Shown in pieces: positions 1 through 13,866 of a DNA stretch of 64,000 nt. Source of the stretch: Lethocerus indicus (Eukaryota > Arthropoda > Insecta > Hemiptera > Belostomatidae); assembly GCA_019843655.1 (NCBI GenBank), contig JACDQD010000006.1, positions 6,130,034 to 6,194,033 on the forward strand, written 5' to 3'. Made by a program: the position numbers and the translations under genes. Each line of letters opens with the position of its first letter. The first letter of the stretch is position 1. A model generated the notes under the pieces. The model was given only the letters and a program-made list of their open reading frames with translations, was not told the DNA's origin and did no database searches.

Positions 1-3000
1 TAATGCTCCTCGCCTGGAGCCTACTTTTTCGGTCCCGAACCTTCCAGCGGAGCGTGACCGAACGTTTCCGTCCTCGGCTCCGATTTTTTACCCTTTTACT
101 TTTTTCCTTTCCGTTTTTTTTTCTTTTCGCCCGTTATCTTTTTATCGCGCTCATTGTTGTCGCCGCCACGGCGAATACGGGGGAAGACGGTTGAAAGAAA
201 ACGTTATCGTATCTAATTCAAGGAGACGGCGTCATGCGACAGAACGGTTAACGTACCTTTTCTTGTGTCGCTGTTTTAAGGAAATTGTTCCGAAAAATTA
301 ATTATAAAGAACACACCGTAATATTTCCAGAAGACATACTGGTTTATCGACATGTTTTAAATGGATAGAGGAGTAAAGAAAATATTTTTTCATTGTTTCG
401 CGAGATTTGATTGTTACAGTTTTTGTGTTGGTGTAGAAAGAAAACATTTTCTAAATTAATCACCCTTCAGAATCCCATTACGTCAGCCAATATTTGTATG
501 ACACGCGATCATCCGGTGAAATATATTCTAATTATTGAATTAAGTTAGATTGGAATGAGGGAATCTTTTGGAGAGCGTAGTTAACTAGGTTTATTTACGT
601 GGAATTCCCCGCTGATAAAAAATACGCGTAGCTGGCAAATGAACGCCCACTCATCTTCAGCATGCAGGCTCCCACTGTTCCATCATCATTAGTTAAAATT
701 TATTTATCAATGCAATTACGATATCAACTGTAAGAAAGTTATAACAGTTATAGAAATATGATACGTTTGCCATTGTAATTCCATTATAAACAGGATGGTG
801 GGTTAAGGAAATATTAGCGTTTTCAAATATTGAAAAAACAGCCTGAAAATTTAATTTTGTATTCAGTTTCCCGTCTGCATAAATTGTGCATACTCTGTAT
901 GATACTACTTATGAACGCAAACTGCAGCAGTACTCTATCTGCTTATTCAGTGTACGTCATCGCGCTATGATTATCTGTTACTCCAGACAAAGGAACGCTG
1001 GCAAGGAGGAGTTTGTGTTTCACCGAGTTCCTTTCTTTGAACGTTTCACTCACGCCAAGGAACTCCAATTTATAGAGGGAATTTTGAATGGGTTCCAAAA
1101 AAGGGAATTAATTCCGGATACTAGAAACATCAGTAAATTACAACACTACAGCGGGAGTCATCAATTGGACGTAACCGCTCAAATAAACCGGGCTCGCGTG
1201 GACTTAATCAGTTTAGGATTTATACAGTTTCACTTAGTATTACAGTTATTTGAAATGGTTGCCATGCCAGTGAATAAACAGTTTACAAGGCTCAAACTGT
1301 ATATCGACAAATAACAAGGAACATGCAGAAAATATTTATATGTTGCAGTCAACTGGCAATCAATTCGTTGTTGCAATAGAGCGTTGTAGAGTATAGGAAA
1401 CGTATGCGAAAGTTCTAACGGAGGGTTTGGTGATGCATGTGTATTATTATAGGAAATGTAAGTGGTGGAGTCCGGTGGTTGATGCCGGTAGGCTTTGTGG
1501 TCGGGGAAGCCGAATTTCGAGTATAAGCAACCCGGAGAATAAGCAACTGGGCCAGCCCGAATCCCCCACCGAGTCGTCGTTACCCGGACGATGAGGTAGA
1601 AACCGCATGTTCAATTATTAGGGAAGCTCCGGAGGTAATTGAGGCCGGCTCTCGCCCGTTGTGTATGGAGGCCGCGCTGCCGCTAAAAGCCCGGCTCTCC
1701 TTGAAAGCTCCCCACTCAACCCTCCCCCCACTGGGAATAGAACTTTGAACTTGAAATTCACCCTAGATAATTGGGCGAAATTGAAACCGCCCCCCAGAGT
1801 TTTCCCCTCGCAAATACCCGGGGACTAACATCGGGGCGAGTTAACCTAAATTTAGGACAGCGAAACATTACCATTCGAAACAACCAACTACGGCTCTAAA
1901 AAGTTGGATAAATGTAAAAAAGGTTTTCACTTATAGTGAGACTTACACGAGACATCAATTACCTTACAAATTTACAAAGGTTTTGTTTTATCATGTTATT
2001 GTATGGGCATAATTTCACAATAATGCCCGCGTCCGACCATCAAAAAAGGAATTCACTGATAAACCAGGATAGAGTCGTTGCAAGGTTGATTGCAACGACT
2101 CTATCAGCAAGGTTATTCAAAATAGTTATGAATAAATTTGATAGAAGTCAATAATTAATATTGTAGACGGTTTAAAATATTTATATTAAAAAGTTTTTTA
2201 CGAATGAAGATTTAACTTCTTATACAATCATATTGTTGAAAAGAATATATTTCACTGTATGTATCGGCCACCAGGAGACAATTTAAGCCGTTATGGCGCT
2301 TTCGATTTGTCATTACTGTCTGGAAATAGCGCCGTTTCTGTGATGTAATACTACGATGTTATAATATTCGTGACCCATTTCCAAAACGCCCTATCGGATT
2401 TCATTTTAAATTCAAATGGCGCTTAGCCTTTAGCAAATATGAGATCGACTCTATACGGGGCCCAGGCGATAAAAATACAAAATAACATTCGAAGAATCGG
2501 AGTATTTTTTACATAATCCGAGTGACCGCGGCGACCGCCCTCGACAAATATAGATTGGAATCAATATTCTACCACCCCCGCTTCTTGTTACTTTTAATAG
2601 TATGAAACCTCTTGAGATATGCATAAATGATCCTATCTACAGTTTATAATCAATATTTCTAGTAAACGATGAATCTTCTCCATTCAGTATATATTAAAAA
2701 CAAATTTCATATTTAATTGAGCATTTAATTAGTTTTACAATTTAAAAACGTATGTATGTTTAAAGAAAACATTTCTGTTGATCCACCACACCACCACAAC
2801 AAATATACGCCCTTTATGGTACGATAAAATAATTCCCCAATACCATACGGTTCGAAAAACGCGGATAAACTACGACGTCGCATATTTTCACGGCCACAAT
2901 GGAGAGTTGAATTGCTAAATACAAATGACACCCTTGACCTTTAACAATCGATAATTCTAAAACGGTTCGATTTGAAAACTGCACTTGTTACGTATGGAAT

Positions 3001-4000
3001 AGGTAGCAATACTCACGGTACCGAGTGAGGGCATTTTGGAGTACTAAGATCGAGTCCGAAACCTCGAAGGGAGGACATCATTGTTACACGAATGAACCCA
3101 CCTGTGTACCAGTGGTTCCCCTAGTTGTCCCAGTGCGAGAGCTCCAACTCCAATTTCGCCTAAGTGCGTGTTTTCCTTTATCTAACAAACTACTCAACTC
3201 TAGCTTACAGCGCTAATTGAAGTGGCCGGGGGATGAGAATCCCTTTGTGGGAGTAAAACTCTAACAAACGAGAAAAGTGAAATTACAACACAGGATGGAG
3301 CAAAAATTCCATCTTCGAATGACGGGAATGTATACCGAGTATATTTTAAGGTTATTTTCAAAAAACCGGCTGAGTGGTGCCTGTAAAAATTCGCCCACAT
3401 TAAAATAGAGACCGAAAGACCGCGTCCGCAATCACGTAGTGGGGAGTGGAATTTTCACGGGAATGGAGAAACTGCATTTCGCGAGGCTTTCGCCGGGTTG
3501 ACTCTCGTTAATAGCGGGACAATTGATCCGAAAGGAACAGGGGCCACAGGCCGCGCAGTTGTTTCCCAGTTCCTAATGAGTGCTCCGACCAAATATGCAA
3601 TTAACGGGCTTAATTAATTGCCGGGCCGTGTGAAGCCCGGCACCTCTACCGACCACCACCGGTCCACCAGAGGTGGCCTCTACACCATTTCAGGCTGTAA
3701 GAGTATTTAATTGAGAATTTTTTTAAGCGGTTTCAGACTAACCAGTACATTGCATCTTGAAATACATGAAGGCGATTAGAATAATAAGTATGAACTTTAG
3801 GGGACATCAGTGAATATTAGGTACTAGCGTTGAATATTTTGTAAATAAAGTAGATCGTACATATTCTGCATTTTCGTATTAAACTATGTTTCGAAATGAA
3901 ATTCTGACTGTACAATTTTTTGTATGACGTCTGATCACGGTAACCAGGGATTACTCGTATTAAGTCTGTTCTGCTTGATGTGCTTGTTTTCACTTACATA
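1..4000. other. Intergenic or intronic DNA, no supported gene
   Basis: Short open frames only. The longest (886-1314, plus strand, GTG start) resembles nothing known to me. Higher-GC islands lie at about 1430-1850 and 3000-3680. The latter includes homeodomain-type sites (TTAATTAATTG at 3612-3622) and a short GC hairpin (GCCGGG...CCCGGC). Confidence 0.5.
2068..2105. repeat. Perfect 15-bp hairpin with 8-nt loop
   Basis: The arms GATAGAGTCGTTGCA (2068-2082) and its exact reverse complement (2091-2105) enclose an 8-nt loop. No gene overlaps. Confidence 0.75.
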
Positions 4001-7000
4001 TTAATTATGTGCATATATAGATAATTATATAATAGTAATTGTTATAATTACGTAATAATGTTATCATATAATTATGATAATCAATTATCAATAATATATA
4101 ATAATAATTACTATTATTCTATAGTTATAATGTTCGTTATTATATATTTTGCCTTCAATTATAACCTTCAAACTCCCTTTGACGCAACTCTTAGCCAGAC
4201 GGGTGTCAACCCTTTCCAATCTCCGGGCACGTGGAGCTGTTTGGGGTTTCTCTTGTGGGGCACTTATAAGAAATAAAAACGACCAATAGGTTCCAAGACT
4301 GAAGCTTCATGTATATCTATCCTTATGAAGTAAGATTTACTTGATATTCGTCCCTAGAAGTTTCTAAATTAATATTTATGTTATAAACAGCAGTTTTATA
4401 TACTTTCTAATCAGAGCGCCGTTAGGAATTCCATTCCTAAAAATGGCGTGTACGGGGCGTTGGCTCAAATATTGAGGATTTCTAACGCAGATTTAACACA
4501 AGATATGGGTAGGAGAGTGAACGCAACAGTGGGTGAGGAGCCGAATTAATTTTCTACGAAATCCTCTCGATTGTGCCTCTGAAATTTGGAGAGAGAAAAT
4601 CCTGAAACCCGAACTGCAAAGATATGACATCCAATTTGAAGATATTACTTTCTATCTCACTGATCTGCGACTTGGGTGCAATCCTACAAATACGTGACTG
4701 GATCAGAATATAAATTAATTTTAGACCGGGTCTTAAAAAATAATGCTGAGAGCTGAAAACTTTTTCCCGCAGAAAAGTAAAATTAAAATTTTCCCTTTAT
4801 TTTAGCGCAAGTAAGGCTGGATCCAATTAACATTTTCCATATCATTATTCCGTCACCAGTGTTCAATTTTGATTATTTATTAAAATATTGTTTCTCCTTT
4901 CTACTGCATAATTGACATAAAACCCGTTTGCCTTAATAAGGTTAGGCACCATCCGTTGCAGTACGGTCCCCCATGAGGTAACGTGTATACATATTACTTT
5001 CACATTAATTTATCGCTGATTGTATTACAGAATACCGCAAACCTTTTTTGATACTCAAAAAGCCTTTGGCAATGTGGGAGGGCCGGCGGGTCGTCCTATG
5101 ATTATCTCCGTGTTTCGGCCAATTTGCATAAAACGGATTAGAGCGGAGAACACAGGGCTAATTGTGACAGGAGGGTAGTTCAGAGCCGCCCCTCTCACCC
5201 GGGCGGTTCTCTCCACCGCCGAACCCTTCCAGCCCAACCGCCGCCAGCTAGCTCACACTGCTAACTCAATTCTACCAATTACCTCAATTCGATAAAAGGA
5301 ATTTGCGTTGGAAATATGACCGAGGGATGCCGTCAGATTGTTTTGGCACTGTTTCCGAGTTGTTTAGACATTGAATGTCCCAAAAAATACCAGACGCCTA
5401 CCCTGTCGTACGCCCTGTCGCCTACCCTACCTCATTTATACCCAACAGTGTACATGTACTACAGTAACTTTCTAAAAAAAGTCCATAGGTGTATTGATAC
5501 TGCGGTAACAAAGTTCAGTGATAAAAGTATACTAATGATGAAATAAGCGTTTTTTGTCCTGAATCCCCAGAATGGAGGTATATCATTAAATCCCATCACG
5601 TTAATCGAGGTCTTAACTTCCAAGCGGGTGATAGATCCGGGGATTGATTATTTATTGCCTGTAATACTACTTATGTTATAAACATGGGAAAAAAGTGATA
5701 AAATATGAACTTATAATATACTTTGTACACCATTATCACGTTTAATAACCACTGTTAAGGTGATAAATTTCTGAATAATTTTTAATGAATGCAGTGATGT
5801 TAGAATCATCGATTAAAAACGTGAACGATTCCATATTAATGTCGAACGTGACACATGGAAATCGCTACTCATATTACCCAAATCTATTTTGGTAATAATT
5901 TCCGTCGAATGTAGTATACTGTAATATGTTTAATAATATTTTTATTACTGTTCAAAATATAAATTTTAAAACCCAAAACAAACAGGATGTAATCCTACCG
6001 GACACAGACCCTCGCAATCCGTACTATAAAAAGGGACAGTCTGGCCTTTATTGCCATGACGATAAACATTAATACCGCAGTCCTCCTTTGGCATTTAGAG
6101 GGAAGAAATCAATAGTCGCGGACATTTGCCCAGTTTAACGTTCCGTGGAATTTTATTGTATTCTATTTATGCACGAAGCCATATTCTTGTTTTTGTTTTT
6201 TTCATGTCAGTAAGTTTGTTAGTAAAGTAATCTATAAGAAGAATGAGCTACCTGGTAATCTTGATTTCGCGCTTACTTGTAATCACTTTGGTGACGGATC
6301 ATCTTTGTAGGAACAAGAATTTGTAAAAATATGAAAACTGTTGGAGTCATATAAATATACGGCCGAGAGAGTAATATTCCGGCCATTTTTCAAAATTTTG
6401 TTCCATATATATTTTTATTGTCATAGCGTTATTAGAATTATTCATTTGGTGTTTATTCCTAAAATTTAACCGTAATTAAAAAAAAACCCGCCCGATAGAG
6501 ATGATATTCTAGATTATCCCTTGTTGTATTTTTAATCTCGTCCCAAAAGTTAAAGCCTGAACCGGGATATTAACAAATTTTTCAACACATATCTCTCCCG
6601 CAGCTTCATTTACCTGAAATAACAATATGTGAGGAGGGAAACTTATTTTGTAGGAAAGGATAAGTTTTTATATTAACAAAGTAAGTCCGGGGCCAAGGAG
6701 TCTGACAGGGGCGGAATTTTTCCTGTTGGCGAACCCCTAAAACTTTTTTCATTATTTACAACTCCTTAGAGGAATAAGGCAATATTGTACTCTTGGGGGG
6801 CAACCTATGAACCATTACATAATTCTTTCCTTTAGAGTATTAGTAGTTCAAGTCTAGTAGTTTATTACGATAGCCAATAAATATTAAATATTTCAACTAG
6901 TAGTATTTGACAGGAGAGTTACTATTGAATGACTATTCTTTAGTGTTAAGATGTAAAATGAATCAATCGTTTTATATGCAATTCCTGCTAGTCGCTTCTC

Positions 7001-10000
7001 GATGACGTTAATGGTTTGAGCATATTTGAAGCAATTATGAAAATTCGTAACATACTATTCATAGTTAATCAGAATTAATGAAACAGAAACCGTCAATCTG
7101 GACCCTCTAATTTGTCCTGCATGGGCCGCGGACTATTATCAGAATAAAGAAAATTAAGCAAGAATAGTTGCATCATATTTGAATACCAGTGGATCACATG
7201 TGGAGCAAAAAGTTTTATTATTTAATGAAGAGCTAAATTTATTTTATTCGAACATTATTCTGAAAAAATACTCCCAACAAATAAATCCTGAAAACGAATT
7301 TTCACGCACTTTTTTCTGCGGGAAATTTGTTTTCAAAAAAGGAAACAAAAGGTGCGGTCGAACAATGCAAATGAAATGGGACAATTCTCGTGTCCCACAA
7401 ATGTTTACAAACTTCAACATCGGTTGTCGTCACCTCTTATTCTGACTCACTGACAATTTTTTCCCGCTCTGCGACAGGATTTCTCGTGAATAGAACAAAC
7501 CAGAAGCAATTGTTCGGTACGCATTGTTGAATTGTTTCAATGGGGAGTTCAAAAAAATACGTTTTGCCCGTTTATTATCCGGACTAAGGTTTATTCAAAA
7601 GGCGAGCACGAGTCTGCAATTTCTCTGTGTTGCAAATATCAAAAAATATTTAAAATACAACCGAAATAGTTAATGTAAAATATTAGAATTTTTTAATTCA
7701 TCGACCATAAACGCTTGTCCCAAATGCGCCCCACAGAATTACTGAGACAATAACAGTATACATCTCAGGTTTACCTCGTAAAATGATCGATAACGTAAAA
7801 TAAAATTTGAAATAATTATTATAAATTATTTCAACGCTTTTCCCCCCGCTATTGGTTCTAGCATTGGTGGCGACGGCTCGAAACGGCTAAACCTGCTTTG
7901 ACCGAGAAGTAGATAATACTGGAGGCGATAAAACAATAACAGTCGATGTCTTTTCACGGCCTAAAAGCCTGCCAAGGTCGTTCCTGATAGCGACAGAAGG
8001 CCCCTGGCTCGTAACATATTCCGCCTGGGTTCTTCCTTATCGTTAGCAAAGGTCTCCAGATAGAGTTCAGGCTGTAAATTACAAATTCGGTGGAAACCTG
8101 TTTGTTTCTCATATTGTTTCCATACGGCTTCGCGTGTGCTGAAAAACTGCCCCTCACCAATTTCAAGACGCAAGACCCAAGCACAAATAAGCGCGGTTGA
8201 AGGTTATAAAGTGCGTAGCTACTGCATAATAACGAGAATTACCAGTTTTCCTAGAATTTTTTATCAATTTGTTAAAAATTTGAATGAACTCAAAACATTT
8301 ATTTTAACAGAAATAACAAAAAATATTTAAGATTTTTCTTTATGCTACAATTTTCGCTTCTGTAATTCCGTCCCCTTTCGATTTAATTCCGGGTTATATA
8401 CTAGCAAATATTCCCCTTTTACCTCTGGCGATTCATATTAATTAACTCGCCCTCATTTAAAAGGCTAACCGACGTCCAAGACCGCGCTTGTTATTTATTA
8501 CGAACCACAGCAAAATTTATTGTCCGAACGCGTAAATGCTGAGAAGAATATCGCTTGACAGTCGGGTTAAAATCTTTTCGCATTATATTAGCCTAATTAG
8601 AGGTGCAGACTATATAGAAACATACAAACATATTTATATGATAACAATCTCTCGAGTACTACCTTCTGTATACGCATACATACATAGGCAGAGGAGGAAT
8701 AGAGGTCCTTATTAGCAAGCTAATTGGGCCTTTAAGACAAGTTTACTGAGGGATCAAAGCGGATTACTGTCAAGGAGAGGCAAGGATCCTGTTTATACGA
8801 CGGTCTTCCCGAAAGCAATGTCAGAAACCATAGAGCAATTGCTGCTATCTTAGTTCCATACCCGCAGGCAGCTCCTAGAGCTAACTTTCACAAAACCACC
8901 CAGAAAAGAGAATAAAAATGATGAATATATGAATATCTTAGTCGCATCACACACTGATTTGGACCTCCAGCAAGGTTTCGAATCCCCTAGAATGAGGGCG
9001 GAGAAATAGATTTTAGTTATCAAATTCAATTGCGATAACAACAATTAAGTAATATGTTCGGGTTTCGCCTTCCCCATTCGCCTATTTGGGCTTAACCTAG
9101 ACCTGTTTCGGATTTTCGCCATCCTCACTAGTTTTCTGTTGGTAGCATAGTGACATAATATACTAGGATATGAAACAGTCACCAACAGTGCCTAGATATT
9201 AATCATTCATTAAAGTTACGGAACTTCCATTCCATAAGGAAAGTTCCTAATTCATCTGCGCGTGTACATAGAGCGGGGTATTATTAAATTCATTATTTAA
9301 TGCACTTCTGCATTAGTTATCCTTGTTAAAGGGAATAATTAAAGGGGAGAATACGCAACGAATTTCTGCAGTATTTTCTTTTTTATATATTTTAATCACT
9401 GTGCTGTACATTGTTGAAGATACGAGGCCAGAGTTAAGAACAGTGATCCGGAAAATGCCTGACAGGCAACAGCGACTCTTTTGTGAGTTTATCTTATACA
9501 CACAGTTGAGAGGTCTTGTGGAGAATTACCGGCAAACATGATGGAATCAGGGGACTAGGGGTAAAAACGAAGTTTTTATATTGTCGGATACTTCGAGACA
9601 TTCTGCTAAACACATTTCATTAAAATATGTACACATTCACGTGCTGGATATGCTTGCATTTGTGGATAAAAGGATTAATCTTATATGATGTAATTTAATC
9701 GTATGTTCATTTGTTATAAAGCCAGTGCATTTGGTATTGTTTGCGGATATTGACCGTATAAATGAATACTAATAGAACCGTAGGAACTATAGAAATACAA
9801 TTGCACATTTATAGTAACAAAATAAAATATTTTGTACGAACCAATTATGACGTTATTCCATAGCACAATCGTGAATCCTTCTTACCTGAAAAAACAAAGG
9901 AGTTGTATTAATATCTTATCAATGGCGAGTTTGGACTAGAAATGCAGTTTATTTCTTATTTAATATAATGGACCATTATATTAAAACTTTGGAACGCCTA

Positions 10001-13000
10001 GAAGATATTTAACCGGTAACTCAGAAAATCGTATGAAAGGGCTTACACCAGACAAATATGAAAGAATGAAAACGGAGATCGAAATTATAATTAAAAATAT
10101 CAACGCGATCTGTAATTTGTTTTAAATGTTGCGGTCCAAAACGGGCTGAAGATAAGGTCGGGGCCGAAGAGATTTGCGCGTGAAACCGCAAATGACAGCT
10201 GATAACGCGGCAACTCTTTTTGTGCCTTATCAATAGTGCCCGGGACCAGCTCGTACACTGCCCAATAGCAACGGCACAACAAAACCCAACGTTTTCCGTC
10301 TTCTGTCTATTGTTGCTGTATTCATAGCATTCATATGTTTCAGTGTTTAATGAACTGGCAACGTAATCGTTTTGCCTGGCTATCTGCATAGCGTAGTATA
10401 TAGTATAAACGCCCCCAACCATAATATATCAGACCGCCTTAAGGAAATTAGCGGTCATAAACCAAATTCAGATTACTGTGCCTTAAAATTCCCATTTCGC
10501 AAAACCTACGCAACCGATATTTTACATCTATAAAACTGCTTTAGTTGTTTCAACGTTGAACGATAATACGATTCAACATCTATTAAAATAGGGGGGGGGG
10601 GCAAATATGGTGGAAAGTTCTGTACGTATTCAAAGGGTGTACCGATATCGAGAACTCATTTATAAGAATAATTATAAAATGTAATTACTGCTTTTCATAA
10701 TCACATTGTATACAGTGGTACGGTAGTAATTATCAAGCTGAATTTTGGGAGGCAACGTTTTAATTAGAACGGACTTGTATGTAATGAATGAAGTAAAAAG
10801 GTAAAAGAAATAATGCCTGTATTATATTTCCGTATTTTAATGAACATTCTTAATACTATTATTTAAATATTTGTATACTATTTTTTTTTATTTCATAATT
10901 AAATTTTCAGGCTGAATAACCTTTTTTTATTTAATTGTTTTCAATTATTCCTTTAAAACACGACAAGATAACATTGCATGATTAATTGATAACGATGGTA
11001 ACTAAGATGAAATATGTTACTTTTTGTTTTCACGTTACCTTCAACAGTTCGAGCGTGTTTTTGAAAAAGAAGAAAAGTTGAACTTCTATTTAAAGGACGG
11101 GCTCGAGTGTCATGCGTTCAACACGTTCCAATCCGTAGTGCTTTGTAATAAATATCCAAACCACGTCTTCAACTATTTCAATATTTTATATGCTATTTTT
11201 GAAAACCTATTTTGTATTACCTATTAATATTTCCCCCTCCTGAGGTGCGCGGGTCGGCCAAGCCGAATAGCACATAAAAGGCGGGATGTGGCCATATAAA
11301 TATTGGAGTGCCCTGTTTGAGGTCAGCCGTGTCGTCACGTCGGGATCGATAGGCCCCGGCTCTTAATCGTACCCGGGCTGGTCCCCCAGATAAGTTTTCC
11401 CGCCTTTCACAGTCGGTTTTTCACACCCAAAAGTTCGAACGGACGGGAAAAAAACATGGCGAGCGGCCGGAAAATCGTATAAAACGAAATCGGGCATCGA
11501 GGGCCGAGACCGTGAATATTCGTGAATATGAAAATTTAGCACGGTAGAGAAAACGTTTGAATGCACCTTGCACGAAGGTTCAGAAACCGCCCACGATGGG
11601 AAAATAATATCAAGGCAACCGAGCAATCAGCAACTGGAAACTTAGGCATTGAAAAGTGTGAAAATATTCGGAGAATAATAATATTAACTACTTTGGGATG
11701 CATTTTTTGTTTAGCGTGAAATATATAATTTCAGTTTGCAATACTGTAGGGCAAGCCAACTTGCTAGAAAAGATTCACTTAAAATGCAGTACATAGTGAC
11801 CCTTAACAAGGTAACACACTAATTAAAGCCGTGATAAATTATTTTCACCACCATAATAATGTCATAAATAGTTTAATCTGTTGGGGATTTTTTAAATGAA
11901 TAATTCTCTAAAAACCTTATTCTCTAGAAACTTATTTGTGCGGTTCTAATTTAACACTAGACTGATCTCTCCTATACTGATTCGGACAAAAGTTTCACTT
12001 ACGACATTTTCAAAGGATTGCCCAAAATATCGACATTTTATTCCTGAATAAAATATCCCAGCCTCCAGGCACAGAATCCTTAAATTCAATTTATTTTTCC
12101 TAACTCAGACAAATGGGCCTAGTAATTTAGATTTACAATAGGCAAAACCGACCGGACGAGAAACAAAAAGGCATTCCCTCTGAAATATATTTCAACAAAT
12201 CATTTATTCTATAATAAGATCTGACCTATTTTTGGACGCATTTCATCAGGTATACTATAATGGTGCTTACATCCAAAAAAATATGAAATAATTTGATGAA
12301 ATAATAAAATTGGTCTGTACGGTTATAAGCGTAGTTAGTTATTTCTATAATAGAGTTAATAAAATTAATTATAAATTTAAGGTACTTAAAATATTTGATG
12401 GGCAATATCTTGAAATATTATAAGAATACATCTAGTTCCTACATCTAGTTTTTCTGCGAGAAATGAATAAATGCAGGGAAAGGATTACTTTGTGCTGTAG
12501 CAATTTTGTTTCACTTACAAAAGTCATTCACCGATTGTAGAATCGATAACGAATATCAATAAATAATATTAAAAGAACTCAAGTTTTAGCGTGTAATTCG
12601 ATATCAGAATGTATATCGAGACAAATAGGAAGGTCGCTCTTGAGAACCAAGCTCTCACCTAGCCGCAAATACGTCATTTTTCGTCTAACCGCAAACCAAA
12701 ATTCGGTTTCAGCAATTACACGGGAAACAGTTGTTTGCATTTACTGGAAAACAATCTTTGTAAAATAAAGTCACAAAGTCACTCCGCAGTTATCCTCCGA
12801 TAAATTATCGACACATCTGACTTACTGATCCACATTCTATACCCCACAAATCCCTCAGTTTCTTGGAATCACTGTAGACACACAAGTCACAAACAAATAA
12901 AAATGTTCACCTAATTTATTCGAATTAATGTTCAGCCATTTTTACGAAACACCATGTTGCCCGTACAGTAGCCACCCATTCGTCATACTAAAGTAGTCTT

Positions 13001-13100
13001 TCTGACATTACCTCCCTGAGGACTACTTTGGGAAAACAGTCGTACTTCAGTTCTAAAGTGTTTGCTATAAATCATAATTCTTTTTTACGGCACGGACTGA
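4001..13100. other. Intergenic or intronic DNA, no supported gene
   Basis: Mostly AT-rich, with a nearly pure A/T patch at 4010-4140. GC-richer islands lie at about 5050-5270, 7850-8190 and 11220-11640. A run of eleven G is at 10591-10601. No open frame matches a known family, and I saw no transposase or reverse transcriptase. Confidence 0.5.
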
Positions 13101-13113
13101 TCTTATTTTTGTA

Positions 13114-13115
<2 letters not shown>

Positions 13116-13171
<56 letters not shown>
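13116..13171. repeat. (TA)n microsatellite
   Basis: About 55 bp of uninterrupted AT dinucleotides. Confidence 0.95.
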
Positions 13172-13173
<2 letters not shown>

Positions 13174-13383
13174 ACATGATTCGATGCACTTACAAAATTT
13201 TCTAAATATACTTTCTAAATCGTTCTATATTGACATGTTCATATATACAACAGTTACAACGGAAAAAATGTCATCAGATATATTAAACATAGTTTTATAC
13301 TTTTCTATTCAGATTATAATGTGCTATAATTTATATACTACAAAAGTTATTTACATATTAAATGAAATTTGATTGTGCGAGTA

Positions 13384-13866
13384 AAGTGTCCCTCTGAAGG
13401 ACACTTGTTTGAACTCTCAGTTAATTAAAAAAGGTGGTAAAAGAGTTACAAGGACGTGAAATTCGTGCCACGGTTTTCGGTCGAATTGGTTCCAGGAATT
13501 CCACGCCAGTGAAACCGATCCTGATTAAATTTTTACAGCCCAAACAGGATCTGTACCGAGGAATAAACCTCTTACGGTGAAATAAAGTGACTATGGATCT
13601 TATTAAATTTAGAGTAACCAGATATTCTGAAGTGTCAGAAACATAATTGTAAAGTATCTTGGCGTAAAAAACCTCACTTTGACGAAATAAGAGCAAATAT
13701 AGAGGTCCTTAAGCTATCCATTTAAACAGTCAGGTGAACCCATAGGATTGTATTTTCATAAAAGTGTCCACAGAAGGGCCACTTCAACCGTTTGATAAGA
13801 AAATTCGTTCTCAAAATTCTTTAAGTTCGCGTGTAAGTAAGGTATTGTCCCCGGAAGGGACACGTG
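13384..13866. repeat. Three related GTGTCC/GGACAC hairpins
   Basis: Three stem-loops share the plan (AAG)TGTCC, a loop containing GAA, GGACA(CTT). They lie at 13384-13406 (8-bp perfect stem), 13762-13785 (imperfect) and 13845-13863 (TGTCCC/GGGACA). They look like diverged copies of one element; no function is assigned. Confidence 0.45.

Noticed and set aside
3..194. Hydrophobic 63-codon open frame at the left edge
   Set aside because: It derives from T-rich sequence, which translates to Phe/Leu; no signal-peptide architecture or homologue is recognised.
886..1314. 143-codon open frame on the plus strand beginning with GTG
   Set aside because: No family resemblance, no splice or promoter context, and no ATG near its start. 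A chance open frame of this length is plausible in 64 kb.
8966..8990. B-box-like GGTTTCGAATCCCC suggesting a tRNA gene
   Set aside because: It has an extra T relative to the B-box consensus, and no A-box or acceptor stem occurs at the right distance upstream.
13081..13372. Short open frame beside the (TA)n tract
   Set aside because: A/T-rich low-complexity composition; no family features.
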